A stretch of 17,020 nucleotides of DNA from JBCCZC01 sp039188505 (lineage in GTDB: Bacteria > Pseudomonadota > Gammaproteobacteria > Xanthomonadales > SZUA-38), in the NCBI GenBank assembly GCA_039188505.1, contig JBCCZC010000073.1:1-17020 (forward strand), given 5' to 3'. The translations under genes were made by a program, and so were the position numbers. Shown here piece by piece: positions 1 through 8,084 of the stretch (its first letter is position 1; each line of letters opens with the position of its first letter). Under the pieces are notes generated by a model that made no database searches, had not been told where the DNA came from, and worked only from the letters and a program-made list of their open reading frames with translations.

Positions 1-3000
1 AGCGCCTCGAAATCGGCCCGCGTGTCGAAGCTGAAGGTGCCGTCGGTGGCCACGGTCAGTTCCCCGCCGGCGGGCGGCTCGTAGGCCGAGCCCACGACGT
101 CCGCACCGTCAACGGCGACCACCGAAAGGTCGTCATCGTCCGGGTCGTCGTCATTGGCGAGCAGACCGGTGGCTGCACCAGCGCCAAGGAGGTCGCCTTC
201 AGGGACCTCATAGCTGTCGGCTTCGAGCTCCGGCGGAGCAATCCCGACGAAGCCGCCGGTGGCACCGTCGATGGTGGCCGGCAGGTCGCCGCCGAGGACC
301 AGCGAGATCGCACTGGTGGTGCTGGAGTTGTCGCCCACGGCGACGATCTCCACGTCGGCTTCCAGCGTGCAGGATGTCCCGGCGGGAACGCTGCCGTTGA
401 TCAGTTCCGTCTGGCTGCCGCCAGCGGCCGCGTTGAAGGTGCCACCACAGGTGCCTGCCGTATTGGCCGGCGTGGCGATCACGATGGTCGCCGGCAGCAT
501 GTCAGTGAAGTTGATCATCGTGGCATCGACGTCCACCGCCGTGCTGTCGATGATGTAGCGCAGCCGCGCGATGGATCCGAGCTGTGCCGAGGGCACGTCG
601 TATTCCTTGGTGATGACCGGCAACGCGTAGACCTCTAGCGTCGCCGAGGCGGTCCCCGAGGTGCCGAGATTGGAGGTCAGGTTTCCGGAAACGTTGACGT
701 AGGTCCCCTGCGCCGATGCCGTCACGTCCACGGAGAGCGCGCAGGTGGCGCCCGCCGCCACGGATCCGCCGGAGTAGGCGATCGCACCGGAGCCCGGGAC
801 GGCCGTGAGCGTGCCGCCGGTGCAGGTCGTCGTGGTATTCGAGGGCGCCGCCACCACCAGTCCTGCCGGCAGGTTGTCCGTGAAATCCAGGCTTGAAGCC
901 GCGATCGTGTTGGCGGTGTTGTCGATCATGAAGGTGAGCGTCGACACCCCATCCTCGAGGATGGGCGTCGGCCCGAATGCCTTCGCAAAGCCGACTTCCT
1001 GCGGGATGTCGATCACCACCGAAGCGCCCCCACCGAGAACACCTGCGCGTCCGAGGACGCTGCTGGTGTCCAGCGTGTAGACGGCCCGGACCGGCATCGC
1101 ACCGACGGCCAGGGTCACGCCGAAGCTGCACATCGTCGTCGGCGCCACGAGATCCAGGCCCCGGACCGTCAGCACCGTTCCGGTAAGGTCGACCACAGCC
1201 TGCGAATTGGCACCGCAGAAGCCCGTCAGCTCCGGACCCGGCCACGTCAGCGCCGCGTCAGCGATTGTTGCCAGATCTACCGAGAAGGCGACGTCGCGCT
1301 GTGGCGAGGCCACATTGGCATTTGCGATATCGAAGTTCAGCACGACGTTCTGGCCGGGTGCGGGGATGCCGACGAGCTGAGCGTCGAGGGTGATCGCGTC
1401 GACGCTGAAGCTCGCCTCTGCGTCAATGCCCGCGGGCGCAACGCCAATGCCGTCGATGGTGCCCGAGAGGTCGCTGACCGTGTTGAGCGCCGATGCGCCG
1501 GCAATCGCGCCGGCCGGCACCATGACCAGCGTGCTGAACTCACAGGTTTCGCCGGGCGCGAGGGATCCGCCGGTAAGCGAGAGCGATCCACTCCCCGTCA
1601 GGCTGGATCCCGCGCCGCAGATGTCACTTTGGGGAGTCGCCACGGCCACGAGGCCGCTTAGCGCCGCGTCCAGGTCGTCCGTGAAGGTGACGCCCGTCGC
1701 CGCGGTGCCGGCGAGATTGGTCACCGTGAAGCTCAGGGTGCCCATGCCGCCCACCGGGATCGATTCGGGGGAGAATGCCTTGGTCATCTGCAAGCCGGCA
1801 TTGATGTCGAGCGTCGCTACTGCGGACCCAAGGACTGCAAAGTTGCCGTCGATCAGGCCGAAGAGACTACCCGTCTGGCTCGTGTAGCTGCCGACCTGCC
1901 CGGCAGGCAGGTTCAGGTCGAGACTGAAGCTACAGGTCTCGCCCGGCCCCAGGGTGCCGCCGGCGAAGATGATAAACGTTGTGCCGCTGACGCTGGATCC
2001 CGCGCCACAGACGTCGTTCTGCGTGGGTGAGAATGAAAAGAGCCCCGAAGGCAGGGTGTCCAGATCATGGGAAAACTGGATGCTCGATGCCGTCTGGGTC
2101 GGCGATGTGTTCTCGATCGTGTACTCCAGCATCACCCTCGAGGCGCTGGCGGAGATCGGCGACTCGACGAAGCGCATGCGGGCCGAAAGCCCCGAGACGC
2201 TCAGCTCGGCGGATGACGCCGCGGCTTCGATCGGCGATCCGCTGATCGTTCCGGTGACGGTGCTGGTGCGGATGAGGTAGGTCCCCGGGGTCGCGTCTGC
2301 CGGCACCTGCAGATCGATCGAGAAGGTGCAGCTGCTACCGATGGACAGCGTGCCACCGGTCAGATCGACGGCCATCGTTCCCATCGTCGCCGATCCCGCT
2401 CCGCAGGGATCCATCCCCGGCGTGATCCCGATCGCCACCAGACCGGGCAACACCGCATCAAGGTCGATGCTCGCGGCGAGCGCGAGTGCATCGGGACCTG
2501 TCGCCGCCTCACCGGCCGACGTGTCGTAGGCGATCGTGACGTCTGCGGTCACCGTGTCGCCCGGCGCGACGACGACCTGCTGCAGTTCGAGCGCGATGCG
2601 CGGCACGGTGATGATATCGAGCACGGCCGTGGCTTCCTGACCGGTCTGGGCAACGCCGTTGACGGTGGCCATGATCGGCAACGAAGTGCCGGGATGGCTG
2701 CCTGCGGGAATCACGTCCCCCAGGGTGACGTCGACGGTGAACGTGCAGGAAGCACCGGCGGCGAGCGTGCCACCGCCGAAGAAGATAGCGGGTCGATTGA
2801 AGTTGCTCCCCGGGAACGGGGTGTCCCTGGAAATGACATTACCGGAGCCGTTGCACAGGTTGTTCGCCGGCGCTAATGCAAAGTCGGTATTGTCGTTGGT
2901 CAAGCGGTCAAAGAATGAAATGCTCGTCGCGCTGTTGTCCGGATCCGGGTTGGTCAGCGTGTACTCGATGGTAACCGTGTCCGCCGGCGTGTACGGGCCG

Positions 3001-4244
3001 CCGAGAATTCGCTTCTCGAAGATGGGAGCGGTGCTGACCTGGAGGACCTCCGCCGCCGCGTTTCCCATCTCCATGGAACCGCCGAGGTCCCCTGTGATCG
3101 GTGCGGTCACGAGGTCGAAGTTGCCTGAGGGGCCGGCCGCGGGGATGCTGACCTGTACCTCGAAGCTGCAGCGCCCCCCCGGCGGAACCGTGGCGCCGCT
3201 CAGATTGATCGCGCTCCCGCCCGTCAGCGACGAACCGGCGCCACAGGGATTGGTCGGAAGCAGCGCCGTGGCAAGCCCGCTCAGGGCCGCGTCCAGGTCC
3301 AGCGAAAAGGCCCCGTTCGTCAGCGTCCTTGATCGGTCGCCGTTGATGATTTCGAATTCGAGCGTCGCGACATCGGCAAAGGGTGCGGGATCGTCGTTGA
3401 TCTGCAGGGTGAGCGCGGGGCGCGAGATGGTCACATCGAGCACGTTCGCGCTGAAGCCGATGGTGCCACCCGTCGATGACGAAGCGTCCAGCGTCCGCGA
3501 CGCCAATCGGCCGGCACCTTCGGCGATCACGTCGACCGTCATCGTGCAGGTCTCACCGCCCCTGAGGAAGCCACTGAACGCCCCGACGACGCTCGCCCCG
3601 GCGACCGGCGTGAAGCTGGCAATGCAGTCGATCGTTGCGTTCGGCGGTTCTGCGACGACCAGGCCCTTCGGCAGTCGGTCGTTGAAGCTCAGGTTGAACG
3701 TATTGCCGCCGATCAGCGAGTTGTCCCAGATGTAGGTGACGGTGCTGCGCCCGAGGAGCGGCACGCTGGTCGGTGAATAGGTCTTGCTGAAGCCGGGGCG
3801 TGAGGCCGTTACGGTCAGATCATCGGTCGCATTGCCGGAATTGCCCGCACTGGAGTTCAGGTCTCCGGTCACGAGCGTGAACATGCCGACGGTCGACGGT
3901 CGGACGACCACCCGCACCTCGCAGGAGGAGCCGCCCCCGAGGCGGCCCGTGAGCAGCTCGACGGTCGAGCCTCCCGCCGGAGCCAGGATCTCGGCCAGCT
4001 CGCAGTTGGTGTCGAGGAGAACCGGATCTGCCAGCGCGAGACCAGCCGGAAGCGTTGCCGTAAACGCGAGATCCCTCACCGGACCCGCGGCGTTCGTAAT
4101 CGTGAAGATCAGTTCCGAATCCGCGCCAGGTCCGATCGTCTCGGGCGAAAATAGGGCTTCAAAGGTGGGTTGAGCGACGGCGCCCATGCTCCCCAGGAGC
4201 AGGGCGATGGCGCTCGACCACCGCAAGAGCAGACTGTTTTTCAT
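1..4244 (-). CDS. Giant secreted protein of tandem DUF11-like domains with a cadherin-like domain (3' end outside window)
   Basis: Read from ATG at 4244-4242, the frame stays open to the left edge (about 1,414 codons, no stop), so the C-terminus is missing. The start has a GGGAG ribosome site 7 bases upstream. The N-terminus MKNSLLLRWSSAIALLLGSM followed by GAVAQ is a Sec signal peptide, probably cut after AVA. The rest is a string of about ten beta-sandwich-type repeats of about 125-150 residues. Typical elements are 'FSKTYSP', 'CGAGSS', 'GGTLGPGETCSF' and 'DLPAG', as in DUF11/DUF7933 ('conserved repeat domain') surface proteins. From about residue 1,340 it changes to a cadherin/VCBS-like domain containing 'GLLANDDDPDDDDLSVVAV' and 'DGTFSFDT', an acidic loop likely to bind calcium. 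It is the second gene of a pair, 19 bases after the coiled-coil gene. Role inferred: a large extracellular or outer-surface adhesive or structural protein. No enzymatic motif was seen. A C-terminal sorting signal or autotransporter domain may lie outside the window. Confidence 0.85.
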   Translation of the reverse strand, partial: MKNSLLLRWSSAIALLLGSMGAVAQPTFEALFSPETIGPGADSELIFTITNAAGPVRDLAFTATLPAGLALADPVLLDTNCELAEILAPAGGSTVELLTGRLGGGSSCEVRVVVRPSTVGMFTLVTGDLNSSAGNSGNATDDLTVTASRPGFSKTYSPTSVPLLGRSTVTYIWDNSLIGGNTFNLSFNDRLPKGLVVAEPPNATIDCIASFTPVAGASVVGAFSGFLRGGETCTMTVDVIAEGAGRLASRTLDASSSTGGTIGFSANVLDVTISRPALTLQINDDPAPFADVATLEFEIINGDRSRTLTNGAFSLDLDAALSGLATALLPTNPCGAGSSLTGGSAINLSGATVPPGGRCSFEVQVSIPAAGPSGNFDLVTAPITGDLGGSMEMGNAAAEVLQVSTAPIFEKRILGGPYTPADTVTIEYTLTNPDPDNSATSISFFDRLTNDNTDFALAPANNLCNGSGNVISRDTPFPGSNFNRPAIFFGGGTLAAGASCTFTVDVTLGDVIPAGSHPGTSLPIMATVNGVAQTGQEATAVLDIITVPRIALELQQVVVAPGDTVTADVTIAYDTSAGEAATGPDALALAASIDLDAVLPGLVAIGITPGMDPCGAGSATMGTMAVDLTGGTLSIGSSCTFSIDLQVPADATPGTYLIRTSTVTGTISGSPIEAAASSAELSVSGLSARMRFVESPISASASRVMLEYTIENTSPTQTASSIQFSHDLDTLPSGLFSFSPTQNDVCGAGSSVSGTTFIIFAGGTLGPGETCSFSLDLNLPAGQVGSYTSQTGSLFGLIDGNFAVLGSAVATLDINAGLQMTKAFSPESIPVGGMGTLSFTVTNLAGTAATGVTFTDDLDAALSGLVAVATPQSDICGAGSSLTGSGSLSLTGGSLAPGETCEFSTLVMVPAGAIAGASALNTVSDLSGTIDGIGVAPAGIDAEASFSVDAITLDAQLVGIPAPGQNVVLNFDIANANVASPQRDVAFSVDLATIADAALTWPGPELTGFCGANSQAVVDLTGTVLTVRGLDLVAPTTMCSFGVTLAVGAMPVRAVYTLDTSSVLGRAGVLGGGASVVIDIPQEVGFAKAFGPTPILEDGVSTLTFMIDNTANTIAASSLDFTDNLPAGLVVAAPSNTTTTCTGGTLTAVPGSGAIAYSGGSVAAGATCALSVDVTASAQGTYVNVSGNLTSNLGTSGTASATLEVYALPVITKEYDVPSAQLGSIARLRYIIDSTAVDVDATMINFTDMLPATIVIATPANTAGTCGGTFNAAAGGSQTELINGSVPAGTSCTLEADVEIVAVGDNSSTTSAISLVLGGDLPATIDGATGGFVGIAPPELEADSYEVPEGDLLGAGAATGLLANDDDPDDDDLSVVAVDGADVVGSAYEPPAGGELTVATDGTFSFDTRADFEA
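369..4004 (-). repeat. Ten tandem protein-level repeats, each with a cysteine pair
   Basis: Within the giant exported protein, each repeat carries two Cys residues 25-36 apart. They are residues 81/108, 207/233, 334/359, 464/500, 614/639, 746/771, 876/901, 1010/1039, 1141/1168 and 1266/1292. The first Cys usually sits in 'CGAGS' and the second in 'GxxC(S/T/E)F'. The period is 125-150 residues. Repeats 6 and 7 keep an exact 390-base period and share GCTGGATCCCGCGCC (1602-1616 and 1992-2006 on the plus strand). One disulfide per domain is inferred from the pairing and the export signal. Confidence 0.8.
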
Positions 4245-4263
4245 CTCGAAGCTCCCGGGGCGC

Positions 4264-5496
4264 TCAGCGCTCGATGGCTTCGAGGCGGGACTCCAGCTCT
4301 TCGAGCCGCTTGTGCAGCTGCTCGATGTAGATATGCGCGATCTCCAGCTCCTTCAGCACGCTCTGGGAGCGCGCACCCACCTCGATCATCGCGCCGTTCT
4401 CGGCCTCATCCGCCGCCGCCGGCTGCACGAAGGGCAGGTGGCGGTTCGTCCACATCGCCGTCGCGTGCTCCTCGATGCTCGGGACATCGAAGTCCTGGGA
4501 GAACACATAGTCGGGCGTGACCTGGCTCGTGCCGATGAAGAGCTGGCCGGTCACGGTCACGCGGTTGCTGTTGGCGGGCGTGATACCAGTTGTGTCGCCG
4601 AGCTGCAGGAGATTCTCGTCCGAGCCCGGGTACACCTTGAACGGCGCGGTCGTTGCCGTGCGGTCCTCGAGGACGAAGGCCAGCTCGTTGGCAGTCATCT
4701 GCCACGACTGGGCTTCGAAACCGAGGGTGACGTCCTGCTCGAGGCGGATGGCGGCCGTATCGCCGGTCAGAATATGGAGATCGGTCATCGGCACGAAGGC
4801 GCCGATACCGACATCACCGTCCTCGTCGACGAGCAGAGCGTTGCTCGGCGCACCGGCATTCACGCGAAAGACCTGACGCCCGTCGTTGGCCGTTTCGACG
4901 GCAAAGTAGTTGTCGCCGCCGTTGTCCGAGTCGTTGAACTCGAGAACCCAGTCCTGACTCGGAAACTGTTGCGATACGCTCGTGTCAACGGCCCGGATCC
5001 TGAGATTGTTCTCCTTGAGCCGGATCGTGTCCTCGCCGAAGAATTCATTGTTGGCACAGTCGAGGCCGACGCACAGGCTGGCCTGAATGCTCGTGTCGGT
5101 GGTAATGGTCTGCTTGGGCTGAGCCTCGGTCAGGTTCGGATTGACGGCGCGATTGTCAACAACTGTGAAACTACCCACCTGGCGGGGGATTCCGGTCGCT
5201 GCGGCGCGATTGTCCCCGCCATCGCGACGTGCTTTCAGCGCCAGCTCGAAACGGAAGCGGCCATCCGGCAGCGTGCCGAGTTCGGCGAGATCCACGGCGA
5301 GAATTTCGCCTGGCGCAAAGGTGCGGCCGTCGCGGAAGCCGTCGGGTCCCACGATGTACAAGCTGCCGCCCTCATGGGGAATATTGGTGGTCCAGGCCAG
5401 GCTTTCGCCATCGAAGAACTGCTTGATCGTCTGCGGCTTGGCGGTAACGGCAGTGGCGACGAGGAGCAACGCGAAGCAACGAGCGATGACGACCAT
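4264..5496 (-). CDS. Exported protein with tail-fibre-like segment and C-terminal coiled coil
   Basis: This 410-residue protein starts at ATG 5496-5494, which has AGGGGAA six to seven bases upstream and begins a clean signal peptide (MVVIARCFALLLVATAVTA, cut before KPQ). The frame extends further upstream to 5547 but that part does not look like a gene start. Residues about 20-130 contain an early beta-rich segment ('SLYIVGPDGFRDGRTFAPGE'). Residues about 225-245 read 'DGDVGIGAFVP..DLHI', like the 'GNVGIGT..P..LHV' motif that precedes fibre and intramolecular-chaperone regions in tail fibres and adhesins. Residues 329-358 ('DYVFSQDF', 'EEH', 'TNRHLPFV') resemble the C-terminal motif 'DYVFE.DY.L..LEE....HLP' common in exported Bacteroidetes repeat proteins. 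Residues 380-410 form a heptad-rich coiled coil (LKELEIAHIYIEQLHKRLEE). There are two Cys, 142 and 147. It is the first gene of a pair with the giant DUF11-like protein. Function is unknown; a fibrous surface oligomer is likely. Confidence 0.8.
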   Translation of the reverse strand: MVVIARCFALLLVATAVTAKPQTIKQFFDGESLAWTTNIPHEGGSLYIVGPDGFRDGRTFAPGEILAVDLAELGTLPDGRFRFELALKARRDGGDNRAAATGIPRQVGSFTVVDNRAVNPNLTEAQPKQTITTDTSIQASLCVGLDCANNEFFGEDTIRLKENNLRIRAVDTSVSQQFPSQDWVLEFNDSDNGGDNYFAVETANDGRQVFRVNAGAPSNALLVDEDGDVGIGAFVPMTDLHILTGDTAAIRLEQDVTLGFEAQSWQMTANELAFVLEDRTATTAPFKVYPGSDENLLQLGDTTGITPANSNRVTVTGQLFIGTSQVTPDYVFSQDFDVPSIEEHATAMWTNRHLPFVQPAAADEAENGAMIEVGARSQSVLKELEIAHIYIEQLHKRLEELESRLEAIER

Positions 5497-5577
5497 GAGA
5501 TTCCCCTGCGGCTGGTGGTCCTTGGTGGCTAGCCATCGTAGGGGCAACGCTCACGGCATCGCAACCGAAAGATCGCG

Positions 5578-6582
5578 TCAGACGCCCGCCTCGCGGTGGT
5601 AGTCGGCGATGCGCTCCACCTCTCGCTTCGAGCCCATGACCACGCCACAGCGCTGGTGCAGTTCGGTCGGCTCGATCTCCATGATGCGCTGCGCACCGTC
5701 GGTCGCCAGGCCGCCGGCCTGCTCGACGATGAAGGCCATCGGGTTGGCCTCGTACATCAGGCGCAGCTTGCCCTTCTCGGCGGACGGACGCTTGTCACGC
5801 GGATACATGAAGACGCCGCCACGGGTCAGAAGCCGATGGACATCGGCGACCATCGAGGCCACCCAGCGCATGTTGAAGTCGCGCCCGCGTGGACCGGTCT
5901 CTCCGGCCAGGCACTCGTCGATGTAGCGCTTCACCGGCGGGTGCCAGTGGCGCATGTTCGACATGTTGATCGCGAACTCCTTCGTCTCCTCCGGGATCTG
6001 CATGTTCGGCGCGGTCATGGCGAAGCTGCCGAGCTCGCGATCGAAGGTGAACTGGTGCACGCCGTCCCCGAGCGTCAGTACCAGGAGCGTGCTCGGACCG
6101 TAGACCGTGTAGCCGGCAACGACCTGCTCCGTGCCCGGCTGGAGGAAAGCCTCGGCGGTCGGCTCGACGCCCGGCGGGCAGCGCAGCACGGAGAAGATGG
6201 TCCCGACGGAAATGTTGACGTCGATGTTCGACGAGCCGTCGAGGGGATCGAACAGCAGCAGGTATTCACCCTTCGGGAAGCGATGCGGGATCGGGTGCGG
6301 ATCCTCCATTTCCTCGGATGCGATCGCGGCGAGATGGCCGCCCCACTCGTTGGCCTCGAGCAGAATCTCGTTCGACATGACGTCGAGCTTCTTCTGGACC
6401 TCGCCCTGGATGTTCTCGGTGCCGACGCTATCGCCCACATCGGCCAGTGCGCCCTTGTGGACGTACGCCGAGATGACCTTGCAGGCCCGGGCGACGACTT
6501 CGATGAGCAGGCGGCGGTTCGAGGAGATGAGCCCCCGGCGCTGGCTCTCGATGAGATACTGGACAAGCGACTTGCGATGCAT
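5578..6582 (-). CDS. fbp: Fructose-1,6-bisphosphatase class I
   Basis: Hydrolyses fructose-1,6-bisphosphate to fructose-6-phosphate in the cytoplasm (gluconeogenesis, and recycling of triose phosphate to hexose phosphate). The start at ATG 6582-6580 gives 334 residues, the usual family length. It follows AGGGAGG with five bases of spacing; the longer frame to 6642 adds an implausible Ala/Arg-rich leader. Visible family motifs are 'QGEVQKKLDVMSNE' (about 59-72), the metal-binding 'SEEME' (89-93), 'LFDPLDGSSNID' (110-121, metal ligands D112 and D115), 'GTIFS' (127-131), 'MRWVASMVADVHR' and 'YEANPMAFIVEQAGG' near the C-terminus. It is divergent from the VOC gene and followed after 81 bases by the exported-protein pair, which is probably a separate unit. 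No HexR or LacI box is seen upstream. Identification is secure. Confidence 0.96.
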   Translation of the reverse strand: MHRKSLVQYLIESQRRGLISSNRRLLIEVVARACKVISAYVHKGALADVGDSVGTENIQGEVQKKLDVMSNEILLEANEWGGHLAAIASEEMEDPHPIPHRFPKGEYLLLFDPLDGSSNIDVNISVGTIFSVLRCPPGVEPTAEAFLQPGTEQVVAGYTVYGPSTLLVLTLGDGVHQFTFDRELGSFAMTAPNMQIPEETKEFAINMSNMRHWHPPVKRYIDECLAGETGPRGRDFNMRWVASMVADVHRLLTRGGVFMYPRDKRPSAEKGKLRLMYEANPMAFIVEQAGGLATDGAQRIMEIEPTELHQRCGVVMGSKREVERIADYHREAGV

Positions 6583-6683
6583 CGCGGCCTCCCTGGCTGG
6601 CCGGGCCGGGCGGCCCGCGCTCCCCAGATGGGCTCGCCCCATGCGAATATCAATCGGGCCAGAGGAGGCCGACGGGAGACCCC
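6583..6683. promoter_or_regulatory. Divergent promoter region fbp / VOC gene
   Basis: This 101-base spacer lies between two outward-facing genes and must hold both promoters or their 5' leaders. It is GC-rich except for a short AT-rich patch (GCGAATATCAAT, about 6641-6652). A GC-rich inverted stretch (GGCCGGGCCGGGCGGCCC, about 6599-6616) could fold in the fbp leader. No clear -35/-10 pair or known operator was recognised. Confidence 0.35.
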
Positions 6684-7100
6684 ATGGGCGAGCACGCAGA
6701 GACCTTCGTTCACCATATCAACTTCCTCGTCCGGGACGTCGAGGCGGCCGCGGCGCGCTTCGCGGGTGCCCTGGGCCTCGACTTCGGGGCCCTCGAGAGC
6801 CTGCCAAGTCGCGGTGTCGTCCTGCGTCGGGCGCGCGCCGGCGCCACCTGGATCGTCCTGGTACAACCGGTGGACTCGACCGGGCTGCCGGCGGAAATGC
6901 TCGCCACCCAGGGCGAGGGCGTCATGCTGGTGTCCTTCGCCGTCGACGGGCTCGAAGCGGCCCTGGAGAGGGCCGAAGCCGCGGGAGCTCACCGCCAGGG
7001 CGATATCCGCGGCGGTCTCGATCATTGGCGCGTCGCCGACCTCTGTCCCGTCACGCTCTTCGGCGTTCCCGTGCAGCTCGTCGAGGACCCGGATTCCTGA
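6684..7100 (+). CDS. VOC (glyoxalase/bleomycin-resistance fold) family protein
   Basis: A 138-residue single-module protein of the vicinal oxygen chelate fold. It opens with 'FVHHINFLVRDVEAAAARFA' (His10/His11, the usual first metal-ligand position), has a middle strand 'GATWIVLVQPV', a second half 'GVMLVSFAVDGLEAALERAE' and ends 'FGVPVQLVEDPDS', where the Glu of 'LVE' is the usual last ligand. The pattern is closest to the methylmalonyl-CoA epimerase/glyoxalase-like group, but the substrate cannot be told from sequence. GGGAG lies six bases before the ATG. It is divergent from fbp and converges on glk with only 21 bases between stop codons. A link to sugar metabolism, such as handling of methylglyoxal-type by-products, is only a guess. 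Confidence 0.8.
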   Translation: MGEHAETFVHHINFLVRDVEAAAARFAGALGLDFGALESLPSRGVVLRRARAGATWIVLVQPVDSTGLPAEMLATQGEGVMLVSFAVDGLEAALERAEAAGAHRQGDIRGGLDHWRVADLCPVTLFGVPVQLVEDPDS

Positions 7101-7121
7101 TCCTGAGAGCGCGGCGGGTTC

Positions 7122-8084
7122 CTAGCCGACCCGCTGGCGGAACCAGCGCGCGGCCCCGAGCATGGCGGCCTGGCCGTTCTGGATGAGCGATACCGGCATG
7201 GCAGACAGGTAGTCGCGGTAGGTGGGATGATCGACAAAATGGTCCGCGAAGGCGCTGCCCAGGAGCTGTTCGCGGAGCCGCGGGAGAATGCCGCCGGCGA
7301 GGTAAACGCCCCCAAGGGCCCCGAAGGTCAACGCAAAATCCCGCGCCGCGCAGCCCAGTAGATCGCAGAACACGCGCGCCGTACGCACGCTCATGGCATC
7401 GGCCTCGCGCACCGCGCTGGCCGTGATCTCCACCGCGGAGCTCGCGGATGACCGGCTGCGAGAAACGGCCAGCATGGCGGCGTGAAGGTTCTCCATGCCG
7501 CGGCCGGACAGCACGAGCTCGACGTAGAGGCCCGGATTCCAGGCGCGCAGCTGCTCCCAGACGCTTTCGGGAAACGCCCGCCATGCCGGACAGCGAACGT
7601 GGCCGCCCTCCCCCGGCACCTCGAGCCAGCCATCACCCACGGGCACGAGCGCACAAACGCCCAGACCCGTACCGGGACCCAGCACCAGCCGGACACCCTG
7701 GCGCGCCTCGCCCGGGCGGATCGGCAGCAGATCGAGCTGGGTGTCGACGCTCGTCGACCACGCCATCGCGACGAAATCGTTCACCACGTGAACACGATCG
7801 AGACCGAACCGTCCGGTCAGCGCCGCGCCGTCGACCCGCCAGCCGAGATTGGTCATGGAGACCGCGTTGTCCACCGCCGGGCCCGCGGCAGCGAGGCAGG
7901 CGTCCACGGGCCCCTCGATGCGCGCTCGCGAAAGGTAACGTGCAATGCAGGCGTCGAAGCTGTCGTATTCGCGGGTCGGAAACGTGGCGGCGTAGTCGAG
8001 CGCCACGGCGCCGTCGTCAGCGACCGTGGCGACGGCAAAACGGGCGTTCGTGCCGCCGATATCCGCAACAACAAGGGGTTTCAC
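7122..8084 (-). CDS. glk: Glucokinase (Glk family)
   Basis: ATP-dependent phosphorylation of cytosolic glucose to glucose-6-phosphate. The 320 residues match the bacterial Glk family (not ROK). 'VVADIGGTNARFAVA' (5-19) is the phosphate-binding loop, 'TNLGWRVD' (78-85) and 'VNDFVAMAWS' (101-110, catalytic-type Asp103) form the sugar site, followed by 'LGPGTGLGVC' (135-144), 'GEGGH' (158-162) and the C-terminal 'GGVYLAGGILPRL'. The start is GTG at 8084-8082. No good Shine-Dalgarno sequence precedes it, and the GTG overlaps the stop of a 59-codon frame (GTGA), suggesting possible translational coupling. It lies downstream of the alpha-glucosidase on the same strand, so released glucose is fed directly to this kinase. 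Stop is TAG at 7122-7124. Confidence 0.94.
   Translation of the reverse strand: MKPLVVADIGGTNARFAVATVADDGAVALDYAATFPTREYDSFDACIARYLSRARIEGPVDACLAAAGPAVDNAVSMTNLGWRVDGAALTGRFGLDRVHVVNDFVAMAWSTSVDTQLDLLPIRPGEARQGVRLVLGPGTGLGVCALVPVGDGWLEVPGEGGHVRCPAWRAFPESVWEQLRAWNPGLYVELVLSGRGMENLHAAMLAVSRSRSSASSAVEITASAVREADAMSVRTARVFCDLLGCAARDFALTFGALGGVYLAGGILPRLREQLLGSAFADHFVDHPTYRDYLSAMPVSLIQNGQAAMLGAARWFRQRVG

Noticed and set aside
502..1245. Minus-strand open frame of 247 codons at the left end
   Set aside because: Lies in another phase inside the giant gene; Arg/Gly/His-rich shadow without repeat motifs.
2659..3735. Plus-strand open frame of 358 codons opposite the giant repeat gene
   Set aside because: The opposite minus-strand frame is open for the whole 4.2 kb and carries the periodic Cys-paired repeats.
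4186..5532. Plus-strand open frame of 448 codons opposite the coiled-coil gene
   Set aside because: The minus-strand gene has a signal peptide, ribosome site and coiled coil; the plus-strand product has no such features.
7101..7121. Terminator between the VOC gene and glk
   Set aside because: The 21-base convergent spacer has no stem followed by a T-run on either strand.
5596..7125. Plus-strand open frame of 509 codons opposite fbp
   Set aside because: Antisense to a secure fbp and then out of phase with the real VOC gene; no family resemblance.
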